Made by a program: the position numbers and the translations under genes. From positions 604,357 to 668,356 of the forward strand of contig NZ_ATVI01000005.1 in the NCBI RefSeq assembly GCF_000420645.1: DNA of 64,000 bases, in the 5' to 3' direction. The notes beneath the pieces are model-generated. The model was not told the origin of the DNA and searched no databases. It saw nothing but the letters and a program-made list of their open reading frames with translations. This DNA comes from Nevskia ramosa DSM 11499. Lineage in GTDB: Bacteria > Pseudomonadota > Gammaproteobacteria > Nevskiales > Nevskiaceae. Shown one piece after another: positions 28,639-37,739 of this stretch (position 1 is its first letter; each line of letters begins with the position of its first letter).

Positions 28639-28918
28639 CAACACTCACTCGGAGCCGCAGCTTCTGGCCGGGGCGGAAGGTCACGACGCGACGCGCGGAG
28701 ATCGGAATCTCCTCGCCGGTTTTGGGGTTGCGTCCGGGGCGCTGGCTCTTGTCGCGCAGTTCGAAATTGCCGAAGCCGGACAGCTTCACTTCTTCGCCGT
28801 GCTCCAGGCGCTCGCGCACCTCTTCGAAGAAATGATCGACGAACTCCTTGGCTTCACGCTTGTTGAGCCCGAGTTCCTCGAAAAGAGCCTCGGCGAGCTC
28901 GGCTTTGGTCAGCGCCAC
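28622..28918 (-). CDS. ihfA: Integration host factor alpha subunit
   Basis: A 98-residue nucleoid protein that bends DNA as a heterodimer with IhfB. The HU/IHF fold is complete: an N-terminal helical body (A-L-T-K-A-E-L-A-E), the [10 protein letters not shown] strand, the DNA-intercalating arm with [12 protein letters not shown] around the conserved Pro, and [12 protein letters not shown]. The start is GTG at 28918, 6 bases after pheT, as in the conserved pheST-ihfA operon. Confidence 0.97.
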   Translation of the reverse strand: MALTKAELAEALFEELGLNKREAKEFVDHFFEEVRERLEHGEEVKLSGFGNFELRDKSQRPGRNPKTGEEIPISARRVVTFRPGQKLRLRVSVDEADA

Positions 28919-28923
28919 AGTTG

Positions 28924-31284
28924 CTATTCTCGTACCGATCCACCCAATCGGGCCTGAACGCTGGCGGCCACTCGCGCGGCTACGGCGTCAACTTCTTCAA
29001 CATTCAGGGTGCGTGAATAATCCTGAAAAATCAAGCCGAAGGCGATGCTTTTGCGGCCTGCCGGCAAGCCGGTTCCACGGTAGACGTCGAAGGTTTGCAG
29101 GGTCTTGAGCAACGGTGCCGCGGCTTCGCGAATGACCTCGGCCAGCGCTTGCGCAGCAACTGCTTCATCAACCACGAAAGCGAGATCGCGGCGCGACGAC
29201 GGGAACTCGGAAACGCCGCCCGGAGCGGGCAGGGCGAGGCCTCGCACGGCGGTCCAGTCGAGCTCGAACAGGTACAGCGCTTCGCTGATGTCGAAGGCCT
29301 CGGCAAGCCTCGGATGCAGCGCGCCGAGCCAGCCGACCGCCACGCCATCACGAACGATGCGCGCGGTGCGTCCCGGGTGCAGCGCCGGGTGCTGCGCGGA
29401 CTCATAGCCGAGAGCCGTGCCGAACAAGGCTTCGAGATCGACCCTGGCGTCGAAGAAATCGACTGGACGACTGGCCACGCCCCATTGCTCGGGAAGCTGC
29501 GGGCCGGCAATCAGGCCGGCGAGCTTCGCCTGCTCGCGATTACCGTTGCCTTCGAGCGCATAGACCGCGCCGGCTTCGAACAGGCGTGCGCGCTTCTGCT
29601 GGCGCTGGCGGTTGTACTGCCAGGTCGGGATCAGGCCGCTCCAGATCGTGGTGCGCATCACCGCCATCGTTTCGGCGATCGGATTGTCGAGCAGTACGCC
29701 CGGCGTTTCCGGATCGAGCTGCGCCTGCAGCTTCGGATCGACAAAGCTGTAGGTGACCACTTCCTGATAGCCGCGGGCGACCAGCGCATCCTTGATCCGA
29801 TCGAGCGGGCGCTGGGTTTCCTTCGGCGAGAACGGCGCCAGTTCGGCGGCATAGGCGCGCGGCGCGATGTTGTCGTAACCATGGAGACGGCCGATTTCTT
29901 CGACCAGATCGGCTTCGATGCGCAGGTCGTAGCGATGCGGCGGCACTTTCGCTTTCCAGCTGTTGGCGCCGGTCGGGTTCACCGCCAGCCCCAGGCTGTG
30001 CAGCAGCGGCACGACGCGATTGACCGGAATCTCGCAGCCGAGCAGACGGGTGATCTGCGAGTGGCGCAGCGTGATTTCAGCGACGTGCGCAGGTGCGATG
30101 CCGACTTCGACGATCGGGCCGGCACGGCCGCCGCAGATCTGCTGCACGAGTGCCGTGGCGCGTTCCAGCGCCTGCCGCTGCAGGGCAGGATCGACGCCGC
30201 GCTCGAAGCGGTAGCGTGAATCGGACAGCAGCTTGTGGCGTCGGCCCGAGGTGGCGATCGACACGGGTTCGAAGCAGGCCGCTTCCAGGAACACCGAGGT
30301 GGTCAGCGCGGAGCAGCCGGACGCGGTGCCGCCCATGACGCCGGCGAGCACCAGCGGGCCGGTGTCGTCGGTGATCAGCAGGTCGCGCGGGTCGAGCGTG
30401 ATCGCCTGTTCGTTGAGCAGCTTCAGCTGTTCGCCGGCCTTGGCGCGGCGGACGCGGATCGCGCCCTTGAGTTGTTCGGCGTCGAAGCCGTGCATTGGCT
30501 GCCCGAGTTCGAGCATCACGTAATTGGTGATGTCGACCACCGGATGAATCGTGCGGATGCCACAGCGGCGCAGGCGTTCGCTCATCCAGTCCGGCGTGCG
30601 CGCTTTCGAGTTCAGGCCGATGACCACGCGGCCGACGTAATGCGGGCAGCCGCCATGATCGTCGACGATCACGTTGACGCGGGTTTCCGGCTCGACCACC
30701 GCCGGACGGATGCGTGGCGGCGTCATCTGCAGGCCGTACAGCGCCGCAGTTTCGCGAGCGAGCCCTGCGATGCTCAGGCAATCGCCGCGATTCGGCGTCA
30801 GTTCCAGGACCAGCAATTGGTCGGCGAGGCCGAGATGCTTCTCGATCGGCGTGCCGGGCACGGCTTTCGGATCGAGTTCCAGCAAGCCTTCCGATTTCTC
30901 GGCCAGGCCCAGTTCAGACGCCGAGCACAGCATGCCGCTGGACTCGACACCGCGCAGCGCCGCCTTGCCGATCTCGGTGCCGTTCGGCAGCACAGCGCCG
31001 GGCAGCGCTGCCGGCACCAGGATGCCGGGACGTGCATTGGCCGCGCCGCAGACGATCTGCAGCACTTCGCCGGTGCCGGCGTCGACTTCGCAGATTCTCA
31101 GACGATCAGCCTGCGGATGCGGCGTGGTGCTGAGAATCTTGCCGACGACGATGCCTTTCGGCAGAACGTCGAGCATCGGCTCGGCCTCGCATTCGAGGCC
31201 GGCCATGTTCAGCTTGTAGGCGAGTTCGGTCGCGGTGGCGGGTGGGTTGACCCACTCGCGCAGCCAGTTTTCTGAGAGCTTCAC
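28924..31284 (-). CDS. pheT: Phenylalanyl-tRNA synthetase beta subunit
   Basis: A 786-residue beta chain of the alpha2-beta2 synthetase. Domain order: N-terminal tRNA-binding EMAP-like domain (about 40-150), B3/B4 editing domain, B5 DNA-binding-like domain, a catalytic-like core, and the C-terminal FDX-ACB anticodon-binding domain ([10 protein letters not shown] about 690-702). Starts at GTG 31284, overlapping the pheS stop by 4 bases (GTGA), which couples translation and keeps subunits stoichiometric. Confidence 0.97.
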   Translation of the reverse strand: MKLSENWLREWVNPPATATELAYKLNMAGLECEAEPMLDVLPKGIVVGKILSTTPHPQADRLRICEVDAGTGEVLQIVCGAANARPGILVPAALPGAVLPNGTEIGKAALRGVESSGMLCSASELGLAEKSEGLLELDPKAVPGTPIEKHLGLADQLLVLELTPNRGDCLSIAGLARETAALYGLQMTPPRIRPAVVEPETRVNVIVDDHGGCPHYVGRVVIGLNSKARTPDWMSERLRRCGIRTIHPVVDITNYVMLELGQPMHGFDAEQLKGAIRVRRAKAGEQLKLLNEQAITLDPRDLLITDDTGPLVLAGVMGGTASGCSALTTSVFLEAACFEPVSIATSGRRHKLLSDSRYRFERGVDPALQRQALERATALVQQICGGRAGPIVEVGIAPAHVAEITLRHSQITRLLGCEIPVNRVVPLLHSLGLAVNPTGANSWKAKVPPHRYDLRIEADLVEEIGRLHGYDNIAPRAYAAELAPFSPKETQRPLDRIKDALVARGYQEVVTYSFVDPKLQAQLDPETPGVLLDNPIAETMAVMRTTIWSGLIPTWQYNRQRQQKRARLFEAGAVYALEGNGNREQAKLAGLIAGPQLPEQWGVASRPVDFFDARVDLEALFGTALGYESAQHPALHPGRTARIVRDGVAVGWLGALHPRLAEAFDISEALYLFELDWTAVRGLALPAPGGVSEFPSSRRDLAFVVDEAVAAQALAEVIREAAAPLLKTLQTFDVYRGTGLPAGRKSIAFGLIFQDYSRTLNVEEVDAVAARVAASVQARLGGSVRE

Positions 31285-32294
31285 TTGAACTGCTCCAGGA
31301 AACGAAGATCGTTGTTGAAGAACAGACGGAGGTCGTCGACGCCGTAACGCAGCATGGCCAACCGCTCCACGCCCATGCCGAAGGCATAGCCGGTGTAGCG
31401 CTCGGGATCGATGCCGACCGCGGCCAGCACGTTCGGATGAACCACGCCGCAGCCCAGCACTTCAAGCCAGCGCGTGCCTTTTTCGGGATCGCCCCAGCGG
31501 ATGTGGACATCGGCGCCCGGTTCGACGAACGGGAAGTAGGAAGGTCGGAACAGGGCTTCGACTTCGCGTTCGAAGAACAGCGACAGGAATTTCTGCAGAT
31601 CGTGCTTCAGATCGGCAAGGCCGACGTTCTCGGCGACATACAAGCCTTCCACCTGATGAAACATCGGGCTGTGAGTGCGATCGAAATCGACTCGGTAGAC
31701 GCGGCCCGGGCAGATGATGCGGATCGGCGGCTTGCGATCGAGCATGGTCCGCACCTGCACCGGGCTGGTGTGGGTGCGCAGCAGGCGGGCGCCGTTCAAG
31801 GCGTAGAAAGTGTCCTGCATCGCGCGTGCGGGGTGCGATTCCGGAATGTTCAGCGCCTGGAAGTTGTGCCAGTCGTCCTCGATCTCCGGGCCCTGTACCG
31901 ATTCGAAACCCATCGCGTTGAAGATCTGCTCGATGCGGCGAATGGTTCGCGACATCGGATGCAGCGCGCCTGCGGGTTCGCCACGACCGGGCAGGGTGAC
32001 GTCGATGGTTTCCGAGGCCAGGCGGCGTTCCAGTTCGGCGTCCGCGATCGCGCGGGCGCGCGTCTCGAGCTGAGCCGACAGCTGTTCCTTGACCTTGTTG
32101 ACCTGCTCGCCGAAAGCCTTGCGCTGCTCGTGCGGCATGCCGCCGAGGCTTTTCAGAAGATCGGTGACCCGGCCCTTCTTGCCGAGCAGATCGACTCTCA
32201 GCGCTTCGATTGCGCGAGGCTCTGCAGCGGCAGCGATATCGCTCTGCGCTTGCAGCAGCAGTTCGTCGAGATTGGGTGTGGAAATCGCGTTCAT
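31281..32294 (-). CDS. pheS: Phenylalanyl-tRNA synthetase alpha subunit
   Basis: A 337-residue class II catalytic subunit that aminoacylates tRNA-Phe. The N-terminal coiled coil (about 1-100) is followed by the catalytic core, with motif 2 around [21 protein letters not shown] and motif 3 near the C-terminus in [13 protein letters not shown]. The start at 32294 ([13 protein letters not shown]) matches the family; the upstream frame crosses the terminator region. No phenylalanine-rich leader peptide is visible between rplT and pheS. Confidence 0.97.
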   Translation of the reverse strand: MNAISTPNLDELLLQAQSDIAAAAEPRAIEALRVDLLGKKGRVTDLLKSLGGMPHEQRKAFGEQVNKVKEQLSAQLETRARAIADAELERRLASETIDVTLPGRGEPAGALHPMSRTIRRIEQIFNAMGFESVQGPEIEDDWHNFQALNIPESHPARAMQDTFYALNGARLLRTHTSPVQVRTMLDRKPPIRIICPGRVYRVDFDRTHSPMFHQVEGLYVAENVGLADLKHDLQKFLSLFFEREVEALFRPSYFPFVEPGADVHIRWGDPEKGTRWLEVLGCGVVHPNVLAAVGIDPERYTGYAFGMGVERLAMLRYGVDDLRLFFNNDLRFLEQFK

Positions 32295-32337
32295 GGCACC
32301 GATCACTCTATGGATGCTTGAGTTCGGGAGGGGGCAC

Positions 32338-32370
32338 AAAAAAGGGGAGAGGCGAAAGACGCCGCTCCCC
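32338..32370 (-). terminator. Intrinsic terminator or attenuator between rplT and pheS
   Basis: On the minus strand, GGGGAG and CTCCCC flank an inner GGCG/CGCC stem with one mismatch and a 5-nt loop, followed directly by a run of T residues. It lies within the ribosomal-protein/pheST operon, so it must be partly read through or pheST needs its own promoter. Confidence 0.8.
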
Positions 32371-32389
32371 CGTTTTGCAGCCGGACAGC

Positions 32390-32749
32390 TTAGGCGGCGA
32401 GCTTCAACTTTGCCTGCTCGACAAGCTTGGCGAACGCCGGCTTGTCGTGAATCGCGATGTCCGAAAGCATCTTGCGGTCGACCTGAATTTCAGCCAGGGA
32501 CAAGCCATGGATGAACTTCGAGTACGACAGGCCCAGCTCGTTCGATGCCGCGTTGATGCGCTGAATCCAGAGCGCACGGAACTCGCGCTTCTTGACCCGG
32601 CGATCGCGGTAGGCGTACTGGCCCGACTTGATGACCTGCTGCTTGGCAGCGCGGAATACACGACCGCGGGCGCCGTAATAGCCCTTGGCCTTCTTCAGCA
32701 GCTTCTTGTGACGCGCGCGGGCAGTTACGCCGCGTTTGACTCTTGCCAT
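32390..32749 (-). CDS. rplT: 50S ribosomal protein L20
   Basis: A 119-residue 23S rRNA-binding assembly protein. It has the basic N-terminal extension ([16 protein letters not shown]), the KGYYGARGR segment and the C-terminal globular part. In E. coli L20 represses rpmI-rplT translation; whether the RNA elements exist here was not established. Third gene of infC-rpmI-rplT. Confidence 0.98.
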   Translation of the reverse strand: MARVKRGVTARARHKKLLKKAKGYYGARGRVFRAAKQQVIKSGQYAYRDRRVKKREFRALWIQRINAASNELGLSYSKFIHGLSLAEIQVDRKMLSDIAIHDKPAFAKLVEQAKLKLAA

Positions 32750-32841
32750 CTCAAATTACCTTTCGATTGTCTTGTTCGCTGGGCGAATCTTCTATGTAAG
32801 CGACACTTCTACAGCTTGGGTGACGCCTTGAGTCGTGAGAC

Positions 32842-33039
32842 TCAGGCGTACGGGAGCAGCTGACGGACTTCTTTATTGTCCGAGGCATGCACCATCGTCG
32901 GCCCACGCAGGTCGCGGATGCGCTTGGGCGATTTCTTGGTCAGGATGTGCCGCTTGAACGCGCTGGAGCGCTTGAAGCCACCCTTGGCAGTACGGGAGAA
33001 GCGCTTGGCAGCGCCCTTGTTGGTCTTCAGCTTCGGCAT
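32842..33039 (-). CDS. rpmI: 50S ribosomal protein L35
   Basis: A 65-residue basic ribosomal protein. The start [14 protein letters not shown] and the [13 protein letters not shown] segment are diagnostic. It lies 52 bases after infC and 92 bases before rplT. Confidence 0.98.
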   Translation of the reverse strand: MPKLKTNKGAAKRFSRTAKGGFKRSSAFKRHILTKKSPKRIRDLRGPTMVHASDNKEVRQLLPYA

Positions 33040-33091
33040 TTCTTACGGCTCCAATGTGTTAGTGATTCCATCAACCCTTGGCAGGTTGACT

Positions 33092-33610
33092 TCAGTGTTT
33101 GCGCGGGCCCATCACCATGATGGCCTGCTTGCCTTCGAGTTTCGGGTGCTGCTCGACCAGCGCCAGTTCATCCAGTTCAGCTTTCAGGCGATCGATCAGT
33201 TTGAAACCCAGATCCTGATGCGCCAGTTCACGACCCTTGTAGCGGATCACGATCTTTACCTTGTCGCCTTCCTCGAGGAATTCCTTGCAGTGCTTCAGCT
33301 TGGTCTGGAAGTCGCCTTCCTCGGTCGTCGGACGGAACTTCACTTCCTTGACCTGGATCTGCTTCTGCTTCTTCTTGGCGGCCTGCTGCTGCTTGTCCTT
33401 CTGATAGATGTACTTGCCGTAATCCATGATCTTGCAGACCGGTGGATCTGCATTCGGCGATACCTCTACCAAGTCAAGCCCGGCCTCTTCGGCCTTGGCA
33501 ATGGCGTCACGCGTGAGCATGATTCCAACCTGTGCGCCATCCTCGGCGATGACACGTACACGAGGTACGTTGATTTCATCGTTCCGGCGATCCTGACGTT
33601 CCGCGCTGAT
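33092..33610 (-). CDS. infC: Translation initiation factor IF-3 with probable AUC start
   Basis: About 172 residues. IF-3 binds 30S subunits and rejects non-standard initiation codons. The N-terminal domain includes VEVSPNADPPVCKIMDYGK; the linker is Lys/Gln-rich; the C-terminal domain contains VKFRPTTEEGDF and ends M-G-P-R-K-H. No ATG or GTG fits the N-terminus. GGGAG at 33623-33619 lies 8 bases before an in-frame ATC at 33610, which gives a family-like N-terminus I-S-A-E-R-Q-D-R-R-N; a TTG at 33640 has no such site. An AUU/AUC start is the known basis of IF-3 self-repression. Chosen start is inferred. Confidence 0.93.
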   Translation of the reverse strand: MSAERQDRRNDEINVPRVRVIAEDGAQVGIMLTRDAIAKAEEAGLDLVEVSPNADPPVCKIMDYGKYIYQKDKQQQAAKKKQKQIQVKEVKFRPTTEEGDFQTKLKHCKEFLEEGDKVKIVIRYKGRELAHQDLGFKLIDRLKAELDELALVEQHPKLEGKQAIMVMGPRKH

Positions 33611-33614
33611 ACGC

Positions 33615-33623
33615 GTATCTCCC
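33615..33623 (-). promoter_or_regulatory. Shine-Dalgarno site deciding the non-standard infC start
   Basis: Minus-strand TTGGGAGATAC places GGGAG 8 nt ahead of the ATC codon at 33610-33608. No equally good site precedes any standard start codon in this frame. Confidence 0.7.
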
Positions 33624-33772
33624 AAAAAATCAACAAACAATGCGGCACGACCGAGGGTCGCCCGCGGAAAAGAGCGGCATTATAGGGAACGAGGGTGTCG
33701 CTAAACAAGTGCGCTTTCATATTGAGGCGGCAGGGACTCTCGAAAGCCCGCGCACCCGTTCCGATGCCCAAC

Positions 33773-33801
33773 AAAAAAGCCCCGGTTTCCCGAGGCTTTT
33801 T
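33773..33801 (-). terminator. Terminator after tRNA-Val
   Basis: Arms aaaaagcc and ggcttttt enclose an inner CGG/CCG pairing with small bulges, with T-run on the minus strand, about 13 bases past the tRNA 3' end. It separates the tRNA from the infC operon. Confidence 0.75.
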
Positions 33802-33813
33802 CGAAACATCTTT

Positions 33814-33890
33814 TGGTAGGCGCGAATGGACTCGAACCATCGACCCCCACCATGTCAAGGTGGTGCTCTAACCAGCTGAGCTACGCGCCT
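33814..33890 (-). tRNA. tRNA-Val (anticodon GAC)
   Basis: A 77-base cloverleaf on the minus strand. Acceptor AGGCGCG pairs with CGCGCCT; the anticodon stem CCACC/GGTGG closes loop TTGACAT with anticodon GAC; the T-arm has GGTTCGAGT; CCA is encoded at 33816-33814. It lies between uvrB and infC. Confidence 0.97.
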
Positions 33891-33965
33891 GCGTAGTCCG
33901 CAATTATAGGAGCACGTAGGCAGACGTTGCAAGCAGATTCGCGACCAAGTTGAGACGGGCCGGGT

Positions 33966-36047
33966 TCAGCCCGAACGGGCGCCGAGCGCGGTCTCGCGAA
34001 GCCGCCGGAGTTCGTCGCGTTTCTTGGCGGCCAGTTCAAATTCCAGGTTCTGCGCCGCTTCGCGCATTTCCTTTTCCAGCTTGGCGATGACCTTCGCGAG
34101 TTTCTCCGGCGCCATCCGGGCGTAATCGGTTCCTTTCTCTGCAACGCGGCGCGACGGCGTCGTGTCGTTCGCCTCGTAGCCCATCTTCATCACGTCGTTG
34201 ATGCGCTTGGCGATGCTGGTCGGCGTGATGCCGTTGGCCAGATTGTGGGCGATCTGCTTGTCGCGACGGCGGTCGGTTTCGTCGAGTGCCACCCGCATCG
34301 AGTTGGTGATCACGTCGGCGTACAGGATCGCCTTGCCGTTCAGGTTGCGGGCTGCGCGGCCGATGGTCTGGATCAGCGAACGCGAGGAGCGCAGGAAGCC
34401 TTCCTTGTCGGCATCGAGAATCGCGACCAGGGACACCTCGGGAAGATCGAGGCCTTCGCGCAACAGATTGATGCCGACCAGCACATCGAATACGCCGATG
34501 CGCAGGTCGCGGAGGATTTCGGCTCGCTCGACGGTTTCGATATCCGAATGCAGATAGCGCACCTTCACGCCGTGCTCGTTGAGGTAGTCGGTCAGGTCTT
34601 CCGACATCCGCTTGGTCAGGGTGGTGATCAGCACGCGATCGCCTTGGGCCACGCGGATACGGATCTCGCCGAGCACGTCATCGACCTGCGACGCGGCGGG
34701 GCGAACCTCGACCTCCGGATCGATCAGGCCGGTCGGGCGCACCACCTGGTCGATGATCGCGTCGCCCGAGAACTTCATCTCGTAAGGTCCGGGTGTCGCT
34801 GACACATAAATGGTCTGCGGCACCAGACGCTCGAATTCCTCGAACTTAAGCGGCCGGTTGTCGAGCGCACTCGGCAGTCTGAAACCGTAGGCGACCAGGG
34901 TTTCCTTGCGGGCGCGGTCACCCTTGTACATGCCGCCGATCTGCGGAACGGTGACATGGCTTTCGTCGATGACGACCAGGGCGTCCGGCGGCAGATAGTC
35001 GAGCAGGCAGGGCGGTGGCTCGCCGGGTTCACGGCCGGTCAGATAGCGCGAGTAGTTCTCGATGCCGTTGCAGTAGCCGATCTCCTGGATCATCTCCAGA
35101 TCGAAGCTGGTGCGCTGTTCGATGCGCTGCGCTTCGAGCAGCTTGCCGTTGTCGGCGAAGTACTTGATCCGTTCCTGCAACTCGTCCTTGATCGCACCGC
35201 TCATCGCCATCGTCCGTTCTTTCGGCGTCACGTAATGGCTCTTCGCGTAGATCGTGGCTCGCGGCACGCGTCGGCGGATTTCGCCGGTCAGCGGATCGAA
35301 ATAGCTGATGCCGTCGACTTCGTCGTCGAACAATTCGACTCGCACCGCTTCCTCGTCCGATTCCGCCGGATGGATGTCGATGATCTCGCCGCGCACGCGA
35401 TAGGTGCCGCGCGCCAGCGCCACGTCATTGCGCGTGTACTGCATTTCCGTGAGGCGGCGGATGATCTCCCGCTGGCCGAGCTTGTCGCCCTTGACCAGGT
35501 GCAGAACCATGTTGAAGTAGGCCTCGGGATTGCCGAGGCCGTAGATCGCCGACACCGACGCGACGATGATCGCGTCCTTGCGCTCCATCAGCGCCTTGGT
35601 CGCCGACAGCCGCATCTGCTCGATGTGCTCGTTGATCGCCGAATCCTTTTCGATGAAGGTGTCGGACGACGGCACATAGGCCTCCGGCTGGTAGTAGTCG
35701 TAATAGCTGACGAAATACTCGACCGCGTTGTCGGGAAAGAACTCCTTGAACTCGCCGTACAACTGGCCGGCCAGGGTCTTGTTCGGCGCCAGGATCATCG
35801 TTGGCCGCTGGGTGCGCTGGATGACGTTGGCGATTGTGAAGGTCTTGCCCGAGCCGGTGACGCCGAGCAGCGTCTGATGGGCCAGACCGTCCTCCAGGTT
35901 CTCGACCAGTTTCTCGATCGCCTGCGGCTGATCGCCGCTCGGCGCCCAATCGGCCTTCAGCTTGAAGCCGCCATCGATGCGACGCTTGAGCCGGACCAGC
36001 TTGTCGGAGACGTGCTCGACGATCAGTTCGGACTTGTTGTTGGACAT
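33966..36047 (-). CDS. uvrB: Excinuclease ABC subunit B
   Basis: A 693-residue DNA-damage verification helicase of nucleotide excision repair, loaded by UvrA and nicked next to by UvrC. Walker A is GVTGSGKT (62-69); the beta-hairpin region [12 protein letters not shown] follows; helicase motifs V-VI include G-L-D-L-P-E-V and Q-T-I-G-R-A-A-R-N. The C-terminal UVR domain that contacts UvrC is present (L-E-K-E-M-R-E-A-A, about 650-685). No LexA-type palindrome was found just upstream. Confidence 0.98.
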   Translation of the reverse strand: MSNNKSELIVEHVSDKLVRLKRRIDGGFKLKADWAPSGDQPQAIEKLVENLEDGLAHQTLLGVTGSGKTFTIANVIQRTQRPTMILAPNKTLAGQLYGEFKEFFPDNAVEYFVSYYDYYQPEAYVPSSDTFIEKDSAINEHIEQMRLSATKALMERKDAIIVASVSAIYGLGNPEAYFNMVLHLVKGDKLGQREIIRRLTEMQYTRNDVALARGTYRVRGEIIDIHPAESDEEAVRVELFDDEVDGISYFDPLTGEIRRRVPRATIYAKSHYVTPKERTMAMSGAIKDELQERIKYFADNGKLLEAQRIEQRTSFDLEMIQEIGYCNGIENYSRYLTGREPGEPPPCLLDYLPPDALVVIDESHVTVPQIGGMYKGDRARKETLVAYGFRLPSALDNRPLKFEEFERLVPQTIYVSATPGPYEMKFSGDAIIDQVVRPTGLIDPEVEVRPAASQVDDVLGEIRIRVAQGDRVLITTLTKRMSEDLTDYLNEHGVKVRYLHSDIETVERAEILRDLRIGVFDVLVGINLLREGLDLPEVSLVAILDADKEGFLRSSRSLIQTIGRAARNLNGKAILYADVITNSMRVALDETDRRRDKQIAHNLANGITPTSIAKRINDVMKMGYEANDTTPSRRVAEKGTDYARMAPEKLAKVIAKLEKEMREAAQNLEFELAAKKRDELRRLRETALGARSG

Positions 36048-36107
36048 GGTGCGGACACCGTGAAAGGGGACCGCCCAGAGTACTCGTCCGCGACTGTCGG
36101 GGCTATC

Positions 36108-36989
36108 TCAGACTTCCGTCGGCGCGTCGACGCGGCGCCGGCTGCGGCCAGGCAGCAAGGTCAGCAGACAGGAGCCGATCACCAGCGCGATGCCGGCCAG
36201 CGACCACAGATCCGGCGTTTCACCCCACAGTGCCCAGCCGAGTGCGCCGGCGAAGATCACCGCGGTGTAGGTGAACGGCCCGATGAACGCCGCCGGTGCC
36301 GAGCCATAGGCACGGGTCAGCAACAGCTGGCCGCCGGTTGCGAAGGCACCGACGCCGAGCAGCCATAACCAGGCTGGCGCGGTCGGCGTCTGCCAGGTCC
36401 AGTGCAGCGGCGTGGCGGTGATGACGGTCGACATCAACAGGAAATAGAAGACGATCCGCGACGCCGGCTCGGTATTGCTGATCCGGCGGATGCCGATCAT
36501 CGCCGCGGCAGCACTGACGCCGGACAGCGCACCGATCAGCGCCGCCGAGCTGGTCAATTCCGTCGTGCCCGGTTTGACGATCAGCGCAATGCCGGCGAGG
36601 CCGATCAGGGCAGCAGGCAGGGCGGAGTTCGGCGGACGCTCGCCGAGCCAGAGCCAGCCGATGAAGGGTGCGAAAAGCGGCATCGTGTAGGTCAGCAGTA
36701 CCGCTTCCGCGAGCGGCAGATGGCTGAGCGCGTGGAAGTAGCCGTACATCGAGACGATGCCGAATGCCGAGCGCCAGATATGGCCGTCGATGCATTGGGT
36801 ACGCCAGGCCTGGCGGCCGCCGCGAATCAGCCAGGGCAGCATCAGCATCAGCCCGAACAGGGCCCGGAAGAACACGATCATCGTGCTCGGCACGGTGGCC
36901 GAGGCGCCTTTCACACAGGTCGCACCCACCGCCATCGCCGCCGCCGCGGCGACCGCGAACACAGCACCTCGGCGCAGATCATCAGCCAT
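36108..36989 (-). CDS. EamA/DMT-family transporter
   Basis: A 293-residue inner-membrane protein with about ten hydrophobic helices in two EamA repeats (first ends around residue 130, with the conserved Y-T-M-P-L-F-A-P and G-E-R-P segments; second ends with A-L-W-G-E-T-P-D). Such proteins export metabolites or amino acids; the substrate cannot be told. The ATG at 36989 is chosen since the frame above it is hydrophilic and unlike the family. Stop lies 60 bases from uvrB start, on the same strand. Confidence 0.88.
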   Translation of the reverse strand: MADDLRRGAVFAVAAAAAMAVGATCVKGASATVPSTMIVFFRALFGLMLMLPWLIRGGRQAWRTQCIDGHIWRSAFGIVSMYGYFHALSHLPLAEAVLLTYTMPLFAPFIGWLWLGERPPNSALPAALIGLAGIALIVKPGTTELTSSAALIGALSGVSAAAAMIGIRRISNTEPASRIVFYFLLMSTVITATPLHWTWQTPTAPAWLWLLGVGAFATGGQLLLTRAYGSAPAAFIGPFTYTAVIFAGALGWALWGETPDLWSLAGIALVIGSCLLTLLPGRSRRRVDAPTEV

Positions 36990-37235
36990 GGAAAGGGAAG
37001 AGAAAACGAAGCGCGGCAGTCTAGCGACTCCGCCTCTGGTTCGTGAATGCGAGGCCTGCCGTCTGTCCGCAGGCTGGCGCCATCGGTATGAAAATTTTCC
37101 GCGATGTGGTTGCGGCCCGTAGATTGGTGGCTCGTTCCAACCCGGGCTCCCGCCCGCTGACCCGACCATGTCGAATTACGCTTCCAGTCTTGCCGCATTC
37201 CGCGTGATCCAGGTCAGCCGCTGCCCGTCTCGGGG

Positions 37236-37739
37236 ATGCGCGTGCTGATCCAGAACGCCGGCAGCACCGGCTCGCCGAATGCCGGCAGCGTGCGGGCACC
37301 TGTGATCCTGCTGGTCGAGGACAGCGTCGCCGACGTGCGCTTGATGCAGGAAGTGCTGCGCGAAACCGGCCTGCCGCATGAGCTGGTGATCGCCGGCGAT
37401 GGCGAACGGGCGCTCCGGGCGATCCGCGGCGAAGGCGAATATGCCGGTAGCAAGCCGCCGGATTTGGTGCTGCTCGATCTCAATCTGCCGGGCATGGATG
37501 GCCGCGAAGTGCTGCGCACGATCAAGGGCGATCCAGCCCTGCGCCGCACGCCGGTGCTGGTGCTGTCGACCTCGACGGCCGAAAGCGATATCGCCGCCAG
37601 CTACGACGCTCACGCCAACTGCTATCTGTCGAAGCCGGTCGATCTCGGTGATTTCTTTCGTCTGGCCGAAGCGCTGCGCGACTTCTGGCTGCGGCTGGTG
37701 GTGCTGCCGCCGCGCCGCTTGCCGGGCGACGACAAGTGA
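37236..37739 (+). CDS. Single-domain response regulator (Rcp1-like)
   Basis: A 167-residue receiver protein without an output domain. The acidic pair E28-D29 (VILLVEDS), the phosphoacceptor D81 (VLLDLNLPGMDG), S111/T112 and K133 (LSKPVD) are all in place. Such regulators, like cyanobacterial Rcp1, pass phosphoryl groups onward or work by protein contact. The ATG at 37236 overlaps a G-rich stretch; GTG at 37290 is an alternative start that would remove the polar leader. It overlaps the kinase GTG by 4 bases, so the two form a couple. Confidence 0.92.
   Translation: MRVLIQNAGSTGSPNAGSVRAPVILLVEDSVADVRLMQEVLRETGLPHELVIAGDGERALRAIRGEGEYAGSKPPDLVLLDLNLPGMDGREVLRTIKGDPALRRTPVLVLSTSTAESDIAASYDAHANCYLSKPVDLGDFFRLAEALRDFWLRLVVLPPRRLPGDDK

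Noticed and set aside
32294-32390. pheM-like phenylalanine leader peptide
   Set aside because: The space between rplT and pheS holds a terminator but no short frame with a run of Phe codons.
36048-36110. LexA (SOS) box upstream of uvrB
   Set aside because: No CTGT-N8-ACAG palindrome is visible near the uvrB start.
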